DNA of 64,000 bases from an uncultured Psychrosphaera sp. (GTDB taxonomy: Bacteria; Pseudomonadota; Gammaproteobacteria; Enterobacterales; Alteromonadaceae). Made by a program: the position numbers and the translations under genes. The DNA is taken from assembly GCF_947500655.1 (NCBI RefSeq), contig NZ_CANMSK010000005.1, positions 62,001-126,000 of the forward strand, read 5' to 3'. The notes under the pieces are model-generated. The model made no database searches, was not told where the DNA came from, and was given only the letters and a program-made list of their open reading frames with translations. Position 1 is the stretch's first letter. Every line of letters starts with the position of its first letter. Shown piece by piece: positions 1 through 7,206 of the stretch.

Positions 1-1
1 A

Positions 2-499
2 GAAATATATAAACCCATCATGATCAATATGACATTAACTAGGCAAGTTATTAATGCTGACGGCTCAGCCGCTGAATCCGTTGAAACTGACTTTAACTTG
101 CCTTTGTTAACGATTATCCCATTAAATTCATTAGCAGTGGATGATATAAACGTCAGTTTTGAAATGGAGGTTAAAAGCTCCTTTACTTCGGACAGCTCAT
201 CAGACGCATCAGCAGAAAACAAAGACGAAAACTCTATCAGTCGAAAAATTAACAATAATAATATTTCAGCAGAGTTAAGCGGTTCGGTTGCTGCGTCAGA
301 AAGCTCAAATAGCAGTGATAAATCGAGCTTCAAAAAGTCAAATTCAGCTAAATACGAAATTAAAGCCCACGCAGGTCAAATTCCTTTGCCTGTAGGAGTA
401 ACAACAATAATTGAAACATTTAGTAAGTCTATGGCGCCTATCCACCTGAAGGCAGAGAACAGCCAGCAGAAAAATAAACAGACTGAATCTCAAGTCTAA
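2..499 (+). CDS. DUF2589-family protein, 5' end outside the window
   Basis: The reading frame is open from the first bases, and the residues before the first Met (E-I-Y-K-P-I-M-I-N-M) align with the interior of the complete paralogue at 905-1552, so the N-terminal ~80 residues lie off the left edge. The visible part has the family's beta-rich segment (LPLLTIIPLNSLAVDDINVSF), a low-complexity Ser/Asn/Lys middle, and a conserved tail (YEIKAHAGQIPLPVGVTTI). I assign DUF2589 from memory of that pattern; no molecular function is established for it. No signal peptide can be judged. It is a tandem paralogue of the next gene, separated by a hairpin-rich spacer. Confidence 0.65.
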   Translation, partial: EIYKPIMINMTLTRQVINADGSAAESVETDFNLPLLTIIPLNSLAVDDINVSFEMEVKSSFTSDSSSDASAENKDENSISRKINNNNISAELSGSVAASESSNSSDKSSFKKSNSAKYEIKAHAGQIPLPVGVTTIIETFSKSMAPIHLKAENSQQKNKQTESQV

Positions 500-599
500 C
501 TCATGTTAAAAGGTGAGCTTTAATAGCTAGCTGTGACAAAACTTAATAGAGTGTGACATAAAAAGCATCCACTCTTTACATCTCATCCCCAAAAATACC

Positions 600-814
600 A
601 AACACAATATAGCACTCATAGTGCCGAACGATTGTGTTTACAAGAAATTAAGATGGAACTTAATTTGCCTCTTAAAAGCACTTCATAATTATTTGAATGA
701 GCTTAAGAGTGGCATTTTCAAAATGCAACTGCCGTTGTTCAGGAAGAACATTGTCTGCTAACCCCTTGTTTGTCTTATCAACATAACTGTTCACAGTTAA
801 TTAAGTAAACAAGG
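600..814 (+). other. chain of nested stem-loops in the DUF2589 intergenic spacer
   Basis: The 405-bp gene-free spacer 500-904 holds at least four inverted-repeat structures in a row. They are: AAACACAAT (600-608) with ATTGTGTTT (631-639), enclosing GCACT/AGTGC (612-616/620-624); CTCTTAA (669-675) with TTAAGAG (703-709), containing an inner TCAT/ATGA; GCATTTT-C-AAAATGC (712-726) plus TGTTC/GAACA (736-740/746-750); and CCTTGTTT (764-771) with AAACAAGG (807-814), enclosing AACTG-TTCA-CAGTT (785-798). This much pairing in AT-rich DNA suggests a structured leader RNA or small RNA for the downstream gene, though it could be decayed repeat DNA. It matches no riboswitch class I recognise. Confidence 0.5.
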
Positions 815-904
815 CCACTGTTTTATAACACGGAAGCTTAAAACACCAAATTAGCATTCCTGATATAAATCATATTTTACATTTATTTTAATGAGGAAAT
901 AACA

Positions 905-1552
905 ATGCCTGATGATAATCGAGCTTTAGTCTCTATGGCACAACAATTTAGTGGCTTACCAGTTAAATCACTGATCAGCGCGCCTTTACTTGCTGGTGCA
1001 GAAGCAAACAGCAAAATGGCAATTACCCAAACACAGTTTTTACTGAGCACTTGTTTTAACGTGACAGAGGACGGCGACAATAAAAATTATGATCCTATCA
1101 TGATTAATATGACCTTAACTCGTTCAGTTGTTAAAGCAGATGGCAGCGCGGGAGACCCAGTTAAAACTAGATTTGACTTACCTCTACTAACCATTATGCC
1201 TCTTAATTCATTAGCGGTTGATGACATCTCTGTAAAATTTGAAATGGAAGTTAAAAGCTCTTTCTCAAATGACAAAGAAACATCAAGTGAATCTGAATCT
1301 GCGGCTGAAGGAAGCTTTAGTGCGAGAGTCGGTTTTGGCTGTTTCTCTGCGGAAGTGAGTGGTTCTGTATCTTCGTCGAGTAAATCGGCGTCATCAGAAA
1401 AATCTCATTATGAGAAGTCAAATTCTGCACGATATGAGATCAATGCACACGCAGGTCAATTACCGTTACCTGAAGGCGTGACAACCATCATACAAGCTTT
1501 CTCTCAATGTATTGCTCCTATTCAGCTTAAAGCTGAAGCGGCAACAGCATAA
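905..1552 (+). CDS. DUF2589-family protein (complete)
   Basis: A 215-aa protein starting at an ATG 7 nt after a good GAGG ribosome site. The N-terminus (LVSMAQQFSGLPVKSLISAP) and the following 'ALLAGAEANSKMA' helix region fit the start of DUF2589 proteins, which often begin with a helix and then a beta-rich segment (here near residues 70-125, LPLLTIMPLNSLAVDD). A Ser-rich linker (about 135-175) leads to the conserved YEINAHAGQLPLPEG tail. There is no signal peptide or membrane segment, so it is probably cytoplasmic. The function of the family is unknown to me. It is followed by a strong hairpin at 1599-1620 and then the zinc-ribbon and protease genes on the same strand. Confidence 0.7.
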   Translation: MPDDNRALVSMAQQFSGLPVKSLISAPLLAGAEANSKMAITQTQFLLSTCFNVTEDGDNKNYDPIMINMTLTRSVVKADGSAGDPVKTRFDLPLLTIMPLNSLAVDDISVKFEMEVKSSFSNDKETSSESESAAEGSFSARVGFGCFSAEVSGSVSSSSKSASSEKSHYEKSNSARYEINAHAGQLPLPEGVTTIIQAFSQCIAPIQLKAEAATA

Positions 1553-1598
1553 TCTGACTTAACTCAGAATTGAGAATGTTGGCAACAACATAGTTCAT

Positions 1599-1620
1599 GC
1601 TCGACCTTTATAGGTCGAGC
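1599..1620 (+). terminator. stem-loop after DUF2589 gene
   Basis: A perfect 9-bp stem (GCTCGACCT / AGGTCGAGC) with a TTAT loop, 47 nt past the stop codon and followed by AATTTCT. The T-tract is weak, so it may be a partial terminator or attenuator that lets some transcription reach the zinc-ribbon gene. Confidence 0.6.
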
Positions 1621-1656
1621 AATTTCTACAAACATTAAATTATTAAAGAGGTTGGT

Positions 1657-1854
1657 ATGAAAGATTACAGCGAAATTCAATGCCCTAGTTGTCAGGGAAA
1701 AATACTTATTGATCCCAAACTTTTAATACAAGGGAGTAGCTTTAGTTGCTCCAATCAAAGCTGTGACGTCTCTATTTCATTAAGTAGTGCGAGTCATCAA
1801 GTCGCTGAAAGTGCAATGAAAAAATTTGAACAGCTTAAGCAAAATATTAACTAG
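1657..1854 (+). CDS. small zinc-ribbon-like protein
   Basis: A 65-aa protein with two cysteine pairs, C9-x2-C12 (CPSC) and C31-x4-C36 (CSNQSC), which looks like a zinc ribbon, then a short Ser-rich stretch and a C-terminal amphipathic helix (VAESAMKKFEQLKQ). The start has a GAGG site 8-10 nt upstream. The C58 protease gene begins 10 nt after the stop codon, so the two are translated from one transcript. Copies of its 3' half recur at 3022-3159 and about 4330-4397. The product could be a chaperone, adaptor or immunity partner for the downstream protein; that is inference from position only. Confidence 0.65.
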   Translation: MKDYSEIQCPSCQGKILIDPKLLIQGSSFSCSNQSCDVSISLSSASHQVAESAMKKFEQLKQNIN

Positions 1855-1864
1855 GAGAACTATT

Positions 1865-2434
1865 ATGTTACCAAGTTTAATCCAATTTGCTGGAGTCAAT
1901 ATGTTTGCTTTTAATCAAGCGGTTGATTTCCCAATAAACATCGCCAGTACCACGCAGCAAGGTGCTTGTTCCGGTTTATCGTTACACTGGATCAAAAAAC
2001 ATAAACTCGAACAACTGCAAACATTCTGTGCCTCCATCCTGACTCCTAGCAGTATAAGAGATGTGGAAAACTTTCAATCTTCCATTGATGGCTTTTCAGA
2101 TGCGGCTTACATCCGTTTCAACAATGCGACGGGGTTAAATCAAGGAGTTGAAAAAGACATCTCTACGGCTCTTACGGCTGAGCGAATTTCTGTGGTTTTG
2201 GGGTTGACTCAAGGTTATGAACTAATTTCATTTATAAGTGGAGGGTCACAACACACGATTGCCCTTGCTAGAAATGGCGCTGAAGTCGATTTCTTTGATC
2301 CCAATTATGGCTGTGCCAGATTTAATTCTCGTGACAACTTCAGAAACTGGTTCACGGCTGAATATTGGAATGTTCAGTCAGGTCCAGGTAACCCTGGACC
2401 ATGCACCCGCTTTATGATTTTAAGCTTAACCTAA
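1865..2434 (+). CDS. YopT/AvrPphB-like cysteine protease (C58-type fold)
   Basis: A 189-aa protein using the ATG that follows the zinc-ribbon stop with an AGGAG site. It shows the ordered Cys-His-Asp pattern of C58 peptidases: C35 in GACSGLSLHWI, H130 in GGSQHTIAL, and D145 in FFDPNYG. The His-Asp spacing of 15 is the same as I recall for AvrPphB, and the 'ACSGLS-HW' context is typical of the YopT family. Members cleave host or target proteins and many are secreted effectors or toxin domains. There is no signal peptide, so if exported it would need a dedicated system. A housekeeping protease role is possible but less likely in this context. Confidence 0.7.
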   Translation: MLPSLIQFAGVNMFAFNQAVDFPINIASTTQQGACSGLSLHWIKKHKLEQLQTFCASILTPSSIRDVENFQSSIDGFSDAAYIRFNNATGLNQGVEKDISTALTAERISVVLGLTQGYELISFISGGSQHTIALARNGAEVDFFDPNYGCARFNSRDNFRNWFTAEYWNVQSGPGNPGPCTRFMILSLT

Positions 2435-2621
2435 AACACCTGTTCCATCACTTCATACAAAAACAATAAACAAATGTATGCACTCAAACGAGAGCATAAC
2501 ACCACTTAATTTTGTAATGCACCAGCGGTTATCACACCTTTATTTGGATGTGGGCCAACAAAATTTAATACAACAACTGACTACTGATCAGTTAAAAACT
2601 TTATTAATTAGGAGAGTCAAA

Positions 2622-3026
2622 ATGCCTCATAAACCGATTATCAAAACTACTATTTCATTAGTAACACTGAATATAGATGATTCTGTAGATCAAACTAAAG
2701 AAGAGATAAAGACAATTATTAATACATTACGTGATACTAATTCTTGGAACGCTATATATAAACTAGATGAGAAAAAAAACGAACTAAAGCGTGTTATAGG
2801 CTTTTCATACCCTAATGTTGATAGGCACCCAGGCCATATACATAATACACCTCCAGGCTCTTGGCAATATAAAATCGAAGAAAGTAGAAATACTGTAGAT
2901 CGGTTGTACGCAACGGCAACTGGGACAATAGTGAGTCAAAGCACAACGGATAAAAACAATATACTTAGAATATCAGTAACTACTTCGATCACATGTGATG
3001 TCAGTGTATTAGAAAATACTCATTGA
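2622..3026 (+). CDS. uncharacterised protein of the accessory island
   Basis: I chose the ATG at 2622 because an AGGAGAG site lies just upstream; an in-frame ATG at 2478 would add 48 residues but lacks a clear ribosome site. The 134-aa product (MPHKPIIKTTISLVTLNID...) has an alternating beta/helix look, no cysteine pairs except one Cys near the end, and no export signal. I do not recognise the family. Its last codons run into the start of the duplicated zinc-ribbon fragment (shared AAAATACT just before ATTGATCCC), so the native C-terminus may have been altered by the recombination that placed the fragment there. Confidence 0.5.
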   Translation: MPHKPIIKTTISLVTLNIDDSVDQTKEEIKTIINTLRDTNSWNAIYKLDEKKNELKRVIGFSYPNVDRHPGHIHNTPPGSWQYKIEESRNTVDRLYATATGTIVSQSTTDKNNILRISVTTSITCDVSVLENTH

Positions 3027-3159
3027 TCCCAAGCTTTTGATACAAGGAAGTAGCTTTAGCTGCTCCAATCAAAGCTGTGGTGTCTCGAGTAGCTCAAGTC
3101 ATCAAGTTGCTGAAAGTGCAATGAAAAAATTTGAACAGCTTAAGCAAGGTCAAGTTTAA
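3022..3159 (+). pseudogene. 5'-truncated copy of the zinc-ribbon gene
   Basis: Reading from ATT at 3022 gives IDPKLLIQGSSFSCSNQSC, then SSSHQVAESAMKKFEQLKQ and a stop, nearly identical to residues 18-63 of the protein at 1657-1854. The first cysteine pair and the start codon are missing. The frame is still open, so decay or duplication is fairly recent. It ends 41 nt before the CheD-like gene, in the same relative place as the intact copy before the protease. Confidence 0.85.
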
Positions 3160-3200
3160 CTCACCTATAAAACTAACATCGAATAACAAGGAGAGCGACT

Positions 3201-3692
3201 ATGCCAAATTATCACATAGCAATGGGTCAAGCACTCGTCATAAATGACTTAAATAATAATACTATCTATACAGGGCCTTCATTGGCTGCCCCAGGCAATG
3301 CGCTGCAAAGTTGCTCAGCCGTCATTATGATCAATACCACTACAAATGTAGCAGGAATGTATCATCATCCAGCAGCAAGTCATTTAAAAAATGAAGCAAA
3401 ACAAATAATAGATATAATGAATCTGGACATTAGCCCAGATCAAATTTGGTTATATTATGGCAATGTAAAATCTATAAATTATTCGACAGATTTGGTCGAA
3501 TTATCCAGTTATTTAAAAAATTTTGTAGTTCACCTCCATATGAGACCGGCTAACAGTGGAGCTGTCTCAGTTAGTATGAATGGAGGGCAACCACAAATAA
3601 ATACCGGACATATGGATATAGAAGGAACCAACAACTTAACCGACACTATTGCAGGATATCTTCCAGGAGGCGTAGGTAAGTTAATAATGTAA
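3201..3692 (+). CDS. CheD-like predicted glutamine deamidase
   Basis: A 163-aa protein with an AAGGAGAG site before its ATG. The N-terminal half resembles CheD: 'AMGQALVIND' corresponds to the first strand, then SCSAVIMINTTTNVAGMYHH carries C38 and H55. The Cys-to-His spacing of 17 equals that of Thermotoga CheD (C27/H44), and the phrase S-C-x-A-V...G-M-x-H is the catalytic motif region of that family. CheD deamidates glutamines on chemoreceptors; related folds (CNF, BLF1-type) are toxins. No chemotaxis genes are nearby, so I infer an effector-like or regulatory deamidase. The C-terminal third matches nothing I know. Confidence 0.55.
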   Translation: MPNYHIAMGQALVINDLNNNTIYTGPSLAAPGNALQSCSAVIMINTTTNVAGMYHHPAASHLKNEAKQIIDIMNLDISPDQIWLYYGNVKSINYSTDLVELSSYLKNFVVHLHMRPANSGAVSVSMNGGQPQINTGHMDIEGTNNLTDTIAGYLPGGVGKLIM

Positions 3693-3811
3693 ATAAAAGC
3701 ATACGAATAACGCCTCCTGAATTCAGGAAAAACAAAACCTAAGAAGACAATAATTCTATAGCCCTAAACGATCACGACGGCTTTGAATTAATAAATAGTC
3801 AAATCCCCACT

Positions 3812-3888
3812 AACGAAAACAATATTCCTAAAGTATCAGTAACTATTTAACCTTATGCACTGTCAGTGTATTTGCGGGTACTTATTGG
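3812..3888 (+). pseudogene. decayed copy of the 3' end of the 2622-3026 gene
   Basis: The stretch 'AAACAATATTCCTAAAGT' then 'ATCAGTAACTA' and 'TGTCAGTGTATT' lines up with about 2955-3012 of the upstream gene, with point changes and an early in-frame stop. It even keeps TACTTATTG, the sequence that in the intact zinc-ribbon gene begins the duplicated segment. It lies in the 234-bp gap 3693-3926, which otherwise holds nothing I can support. Confidence 0.6.
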
Positions 3889-3926
3889 AAGTTTTCTCTA
3901 AAAATAACACATAAAGGAAATTAAAT

Positions 3927-4139
3927 ATGTCAAACGTTAAAACAAAAGACTTACAAGAATATGTTGAAGGGCACGGAGGTGAGTTAGTTCAACTTACTAA
4001 TGGTAACTTCAATATTAGAAAAGGTGAACTTAGTGTAAACATAGGAAAACCTAAAAATAATAGATGGGATGATGCTCAGTTCCGCCGAGCATGGGGAGAT
4101 GCAACAGGCATACCTGCACCTCAACCTGGCGAATTGTAA
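3927..4139 (+). CDS. small basic protein of unknown function (70 aa)
   Basis: It begins with ATG after an AAAGGA site. The product contains 'YVEGHGGELVQLTNGNFNIRKGELSVNIG' (quoted in two halves: YVEGHGGELVQLTNG and NFNIRKGELSVNIG) and a Trp-rich end (RWDDAQFRRAW). The helix-GG-strand-strand outline is vaguely like HicA-type double-stranded-RNA-binding folds, but the HicA catalytic His pattern is absent, so I do not call it a toxin. No export signal. It could be an immunity or accessory protein for its neighbours; unproven. Confidence 0.45.
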   Translation: MSNVKTKDLQEYVEGHGGELVQLTNGNFNIRKGELSVNIGKPKNNRWDDAQFRRAWGDATGIPAPQPGEL

Positions 4140-4329
4140 ACTTTCTACAGGGTGTTTTTAAAGAAGTTATAGCAAAATTTAGCTTTGATAAAAGCACTCT
4201 TTTTATCCCTACGATACAGCCATCAAATTACTCTCCGAAGCTTTATTAAAAATACAGACTTTATCTGCATTTCTATTTTTAAATCGTTATTAGTCAATAT
4301 TGACTCAATAATAAAAAACTTCGGTAAGA

Positions 4330-4397
4330 GCTTGAGCTTCTCATCAAATGCAGAAAATGCGATGAAGCAGTACGAGACGCTCAGAAAAATAAACTTT
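4330..4397 (+). pseudogene. second, more decayed zinc-ribbon 3' fragment
   Basis: In frame with the following gene, this reads FSSNAENAMKQYETLRKIN, which parallels the intact C-terminus SSASHQVAESAMKKFEQLK. The DNA also aligns (TCATCAAATGCAGAAAATGC against TCATCAAGTCGCTGAAAGTG). The cysteines are gone. It ends about 43 nt before the start of the next gene, again mirroring the arrangement at the other two copies. The rest of the 300-bp gap 4140-4439 shows nothing clear. Confidence 0.6.
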
Positions 4398-4439
4398 AGA
4401 TTTTGTAAATCTATCAAAATTTTATTTAAGGAAAGAAAA

Positions 4440-4817
4440 ATGAATTTAAAACTAACTATGAAAGTGATTATTTTTTTAATCGGAACACTACTACTCACCT
4501 TTAATACAATCGCAAAAGAGCCTGAGGATTGTGTAAAAAGAGGACCAACTAAGAGCAATGATGAGTATGAAAATTACAGAATGGCTAGATATGTAATTAT
4601 GGAAAACAAAGTAAGATTAAATGTTTTTAATAACAATGAAAATAAATTACCTAAGCTTAGCCGTAATGAAAGCTATTACGAGTTTGATCTTGGTCAGGAT
4701 GGCTTTAGCGGCAGAGGACGGCATCGTGTTGTCATTCTAACTCAAGATAATCCAAAGAAGATTTTAGCAAGCTACTTTACGCAAGATCACTACCGGAATT
4801 TCTGCAAGATAAGATAA
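4440..4817 (+). CDS. secreted protein of unknown function
   Basis: A longer frame opens at 4185, but the ATG at 4440 has an AAGGAAAG site and is followed directly by a signal peptide (KLTMKVIIFLIGTLLLTFNTIAKE), so I start there. The mature part is about 100 residues with two cysteines (near the start, 'EDCVKRG', and near the end, 'NFCKIR') that could form a disulfide, and a 'DLGQDGFSGRGRHRVVIL' strand-rich core. I do not recognise it. Position behind the zinc-ribbon fragment makes it the third 'cargo' gene of the island. Confidence 0.5.
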   Translation: MNLKLTMKVIIFLIGTLLLTFNTIAKEPEDCVKRGPTKSNDEYENYRMARYVIMENKVRLNVFNNNENKLPKLSRNESYYEFDLGQDGFSGRGRHRVVILTQDNPKKILASYFTQDHYRNFCKIR

Positions 4818-4871
4818 CCCATAGAGGTGTGTGAAACTTTTAAATGTTTTTTCATAGCTCACTTTTATTAG

Positions 4872-4897
4872 CTCGGTTAAACTTTTAGCCGAGTTTT
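4872..4897 (+). terminator. rho-independent terminator closing the island
   Basis: Stem CTCGGTTAA / TTAGCCGAG (one G-T pair) followed by TTTT, 55 nt after the preceding stop codon. The remaining space to the porin start at 5076 holds its promoter region. Confidence 0.7.
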
Positions 4898-5075
4898 ATA
4901 AAAAGCAATAGCTGAAAACAACCAACCTCTTGTTATCAATATATTAAATCTACTTCGTTTAACCAATATAAAAATGTAATTTTAGCATCAGCGACTTCTG
5001 GTGCTACTACTTATTATCCTTATAAAAGTTTGCAATCCACTTTCTTTAAACCACGTTAAATGGAGCATATTTAAC

Positions 5076-6278
5076 ATGTGTATATTCAATAAATTATGTT
5101 GTGCGATAACTATTTATTTCAGCTTCACCTTATTGGCCTTTCCTTTTTTTACATACAGTCAAGAAAGCCAAGTACCAATGTTCAATATTAGCGGTATGAT
5201 TAAACTCGATGTTATTTACGATGCTGGAGTCACTAGCGGAGATCGTATTGACTACACGAATATAACGACTGATAACCCTAAAGGACAAGTTCGTATTCAT
5301 GCTCGTGAAAGTCGACTCAATATTTCAACATCACAAGATATTTTAGGTAAAAGATATACGACGATATTAGAGGGCGATTTCTATGCTGGAGGCTCTAACA
5401 GTCCTGTTAATTCAGAAAACATTTCAAACGCCTCGTCATTCAGGTTGCGTCACGCTTATATGTCTTACGGACAATGGTTAGCGGGGCAAACATGGTCAAA
5501 TTATGTAGATGTTAAGTCTTTCCCTGAAACGTTAGATTTTTCTAATGACACAGGACAGTCATTTATTAGGCAAGGTCAAATACGTTACTCACATAGCACG
5601 GAACATTTAATTTTCAGTTATTCAATTGAAAACCCAGAAACAGATGTAGATTTTACAGAAACAGGTCTAGATTCTACAGACGCGAAGTCTGACCCAAGCA
5701 TAGATCCTATTTTTGATTTCACAGCCAAAGCGAAATACCAATCAGCTTGGGGCCATCTATCATTACAAAATGTACTGAGAAAACACAAGGTTCAAACTGA
5801 TTCTAATAGCCTCAGTGAAATTGGTTACGGCTTAGGCGTTTCAGGTAAAACCCAGCTAACACCTCAAGATCTAATTAAATTTCATTACAGCCAAGGAATT
5901 GGTATTGGCCGTTATATTCAAGAAGCAGCAGGAGCTGCGGGAATACTGACTCAATCATTGTCAGCTACTCACAGTGAATTCGATTTAATGTTATTGGAAG
6001 CCAAAGGAGGTTATTTAAGTTATCAACATACTTTTAATGAAACATTACGCGTCAATATGAGTTCAGGGTTTATGGATATCGATTATCCATCTATGGATAC
6101 TCAAAATGCATTCAATAGTAATACCAAAACGTTAACATCTTTTCATAGCAATATTATTTGGTCTGTTACACCACATATGGAAGCTGGTATTGAGTACTCA
6201 CAAGTTAATTTAATAAAAGTATCTGGAGCTCAAGGCAATATAAAGCGTTTTCAACTATCAACAAAAATTCGCTTTTAG
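5076..6278 (+). CDS. DcaP-like outer-membrane porin
   Basis: I start at ATG 5076 (GGAG upstream) because a signal peptide follows immediately (LCCAITIYFSFTLLAFPFF...YSQ); the frame extends to 5001. The 400-aa product has the DcaP pattern: ISGMIKLDVIYDAG at the mature start, then 'ARESRLNIST', 'EGDFYAGG', 'FRLRHAYMSYGQWLAGQTWSN', and a C-terminal strand ending in Phe (STKIRF), as in beta-barrels. DcaP-type trimers import small, often acidic compounds such as dicarboxylates or peptides. The next two genes are a solute-binding protein and a symporter on the same strand 27 and 10 nt on, so the three form one uptake operon spanning both membranes. Confidence 0.8.
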   Translation: MCIFNKLCCAITIYFSFTLLAFPFFTYSQESQVPMFNISGMIKLDVIYDAGVTSGDRIDYTNITTDNPKGQVRIHARESRLNISTSQDILGKRYTTILEGDFYAGGSNSPVNSENISNASSFRLRHAYMSYGQWLAGQTWSNYVDVKSFPETLDFSNDTGQSFIRQGQIRYSHSTEHLIFSYSIENPETDVDFTETGLDSTDAKSDPSIDPIFDFTAKAKYQSAWGHLSLQNVLRKHKVQTDSNSLSEIGYGLGVSGKTQLTPQDLIKFHYSQGIGIGRYIQEAAGAAGILTQSLSATHSEFDLMLLEAKGGYLSYQHTFNETLRVNMSSGFMDIDYPSMDTQNAFNSNTKTLTSFHSNIIWSVTPHMEAGIEYSQVNLIKVSGAQGNIKRFQLSTKIRF

Positions 6279-6305
6279 AACTCACCGATATAAGGAAATA
6301 CTCCA

Positions 6306-7196
6306 ATGATAAATTATAAAAAATACATATATTTGACAATTTTTATATTTGTAATCTCGTTAGATTCAAACGCTCAAGCTAATGACAAAACACAAACTAT
6401 AAAATTACAACAACCTCACGCTAAAGAGTTAGCTGGACTGTTTGAAAGAAAAGTTTTACGTGTGGCTATGTACAAAAGAGACACTCCACCGTTTTACTTT
6501 GTTAACGATGAAAATGAGCTAACAGGTGTTGATGTTGAAATTATAAAAGGTTTTGCAAGAAGGCTGGGGCTCGAGGTGGAATTTATTCGACACGCTAATA
6601 CGTTAGATGAAGTGATAAATATCGTTGCTCAAGGAGAGGCTGACTTAGCTATCTGTAAACTTAGCATTACCTTTTCTCGGGCAACTAAAGTGTTGTTCAC
6701 TGAGCCATATATTATGTTGCGCAAAGGGCTATTAGTGAATCGAGTCCTATTGCAACAGCAACTTAGTGGTCGACATAAAAAAGAAGTTATTCAGCAGCTA
6801 AAAGGAACGTTAGGTGTAATAGGGAATTCTTCGTATGTGAATTATGCAAAGCAACGATTCAATAACATGAAAATCAAAGAGTACAGCTCTTGGAAAGAAG
6901 TGGTCGATGCCGTTTTATCGCAACAAATAATTGCAGGATTTAGGGATGAAGCTGAGATAAAAAAAGTTATTTTAGATAATAAAGATCGCGCGATAAATCT
7001 GCTAACTGTTGTATTAGAAGACGACTTTGATCCTAAAGGCATAGCTATACCTTCTCATGCAAATTACCTTAAAGCACTTCTAGATTTTTATATAGATTCA
7101 ATTGGACTAAAGCTAACCGCTAATTCTGTCCTTTTTGAATATGATTCGGTGATTGATCATTTAAATCGCTACGACATAACGAAAGTTAATAATTAA
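6306..7196 (+). CDS. periplasmic solute-binding protein, family 3 (SBP_bac_3)
   Basis: A 296-aa protein with a signal peptide ending near VISLDSNAQA and the family-3 core: 'VLRVAMYKRDTPPFYFVND', 'LTGVDVEIIKGFARRLGLEVEF', 'GEADLAICKLSITFSRA' and 'FTEPYI'. The family binds amino acids or related small acids. Such proteins normally feed ABC transporters, but here the neighbours are a porin and a secondary symporter (10-nt gap), and no ABC permease or ATPase is present. The Arg in 'SRA' that usually contacts the ligand carboxylate is present. It might instead present ligand to a sensor, but operon structure favours uptake. Confidence 0.8.
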   Translation: MINYKKYIYLTIFIFVISLDSNAQANDKTQTIKLQQPHAKELAGLFERKVLRVAMYKRDTPPFYFVNDENELTGVDVEIIKGFARRLGLEVEFIRHANTLDEVINIVAQGEADLAICKLSITFSRATKVLFTEPYIMLRKGLLVNRVLLQQQLSGRHKKEVIQQLKGTLGVIGNSSYVNYAKQRFNNMKIKEYSSWKEVVDAVLSQQIIAGFRDEAEIKKVILDNKDRAINLLTVVLEDDFDPKGIAIPSHANYLKALLDFYIDSIGLKLTANSVLFEYDSVIDHLNRYDITKVNN

Positions 7197-7206
7197 AGGA
7201 TTATTT

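Noticed and set aside
600..814. Retron-type or CRISPR-type array
   Set aside because: No reverse transcriptase or cas gene, and the hairpins differ in sequence rather than repeating.
3927..4139. Small protein as a HicA toxin
   Set aside because: The outline is only loosely similar, and no catalytic His pattern or HicB partner is present.
4185..4439. N-terminal part of a longer protein ahead of 4440
   Set aside because: A signal peptide and ribosome site begin at 4440; the upstream frame is mainly a decayed zinc-ribbon fragment.
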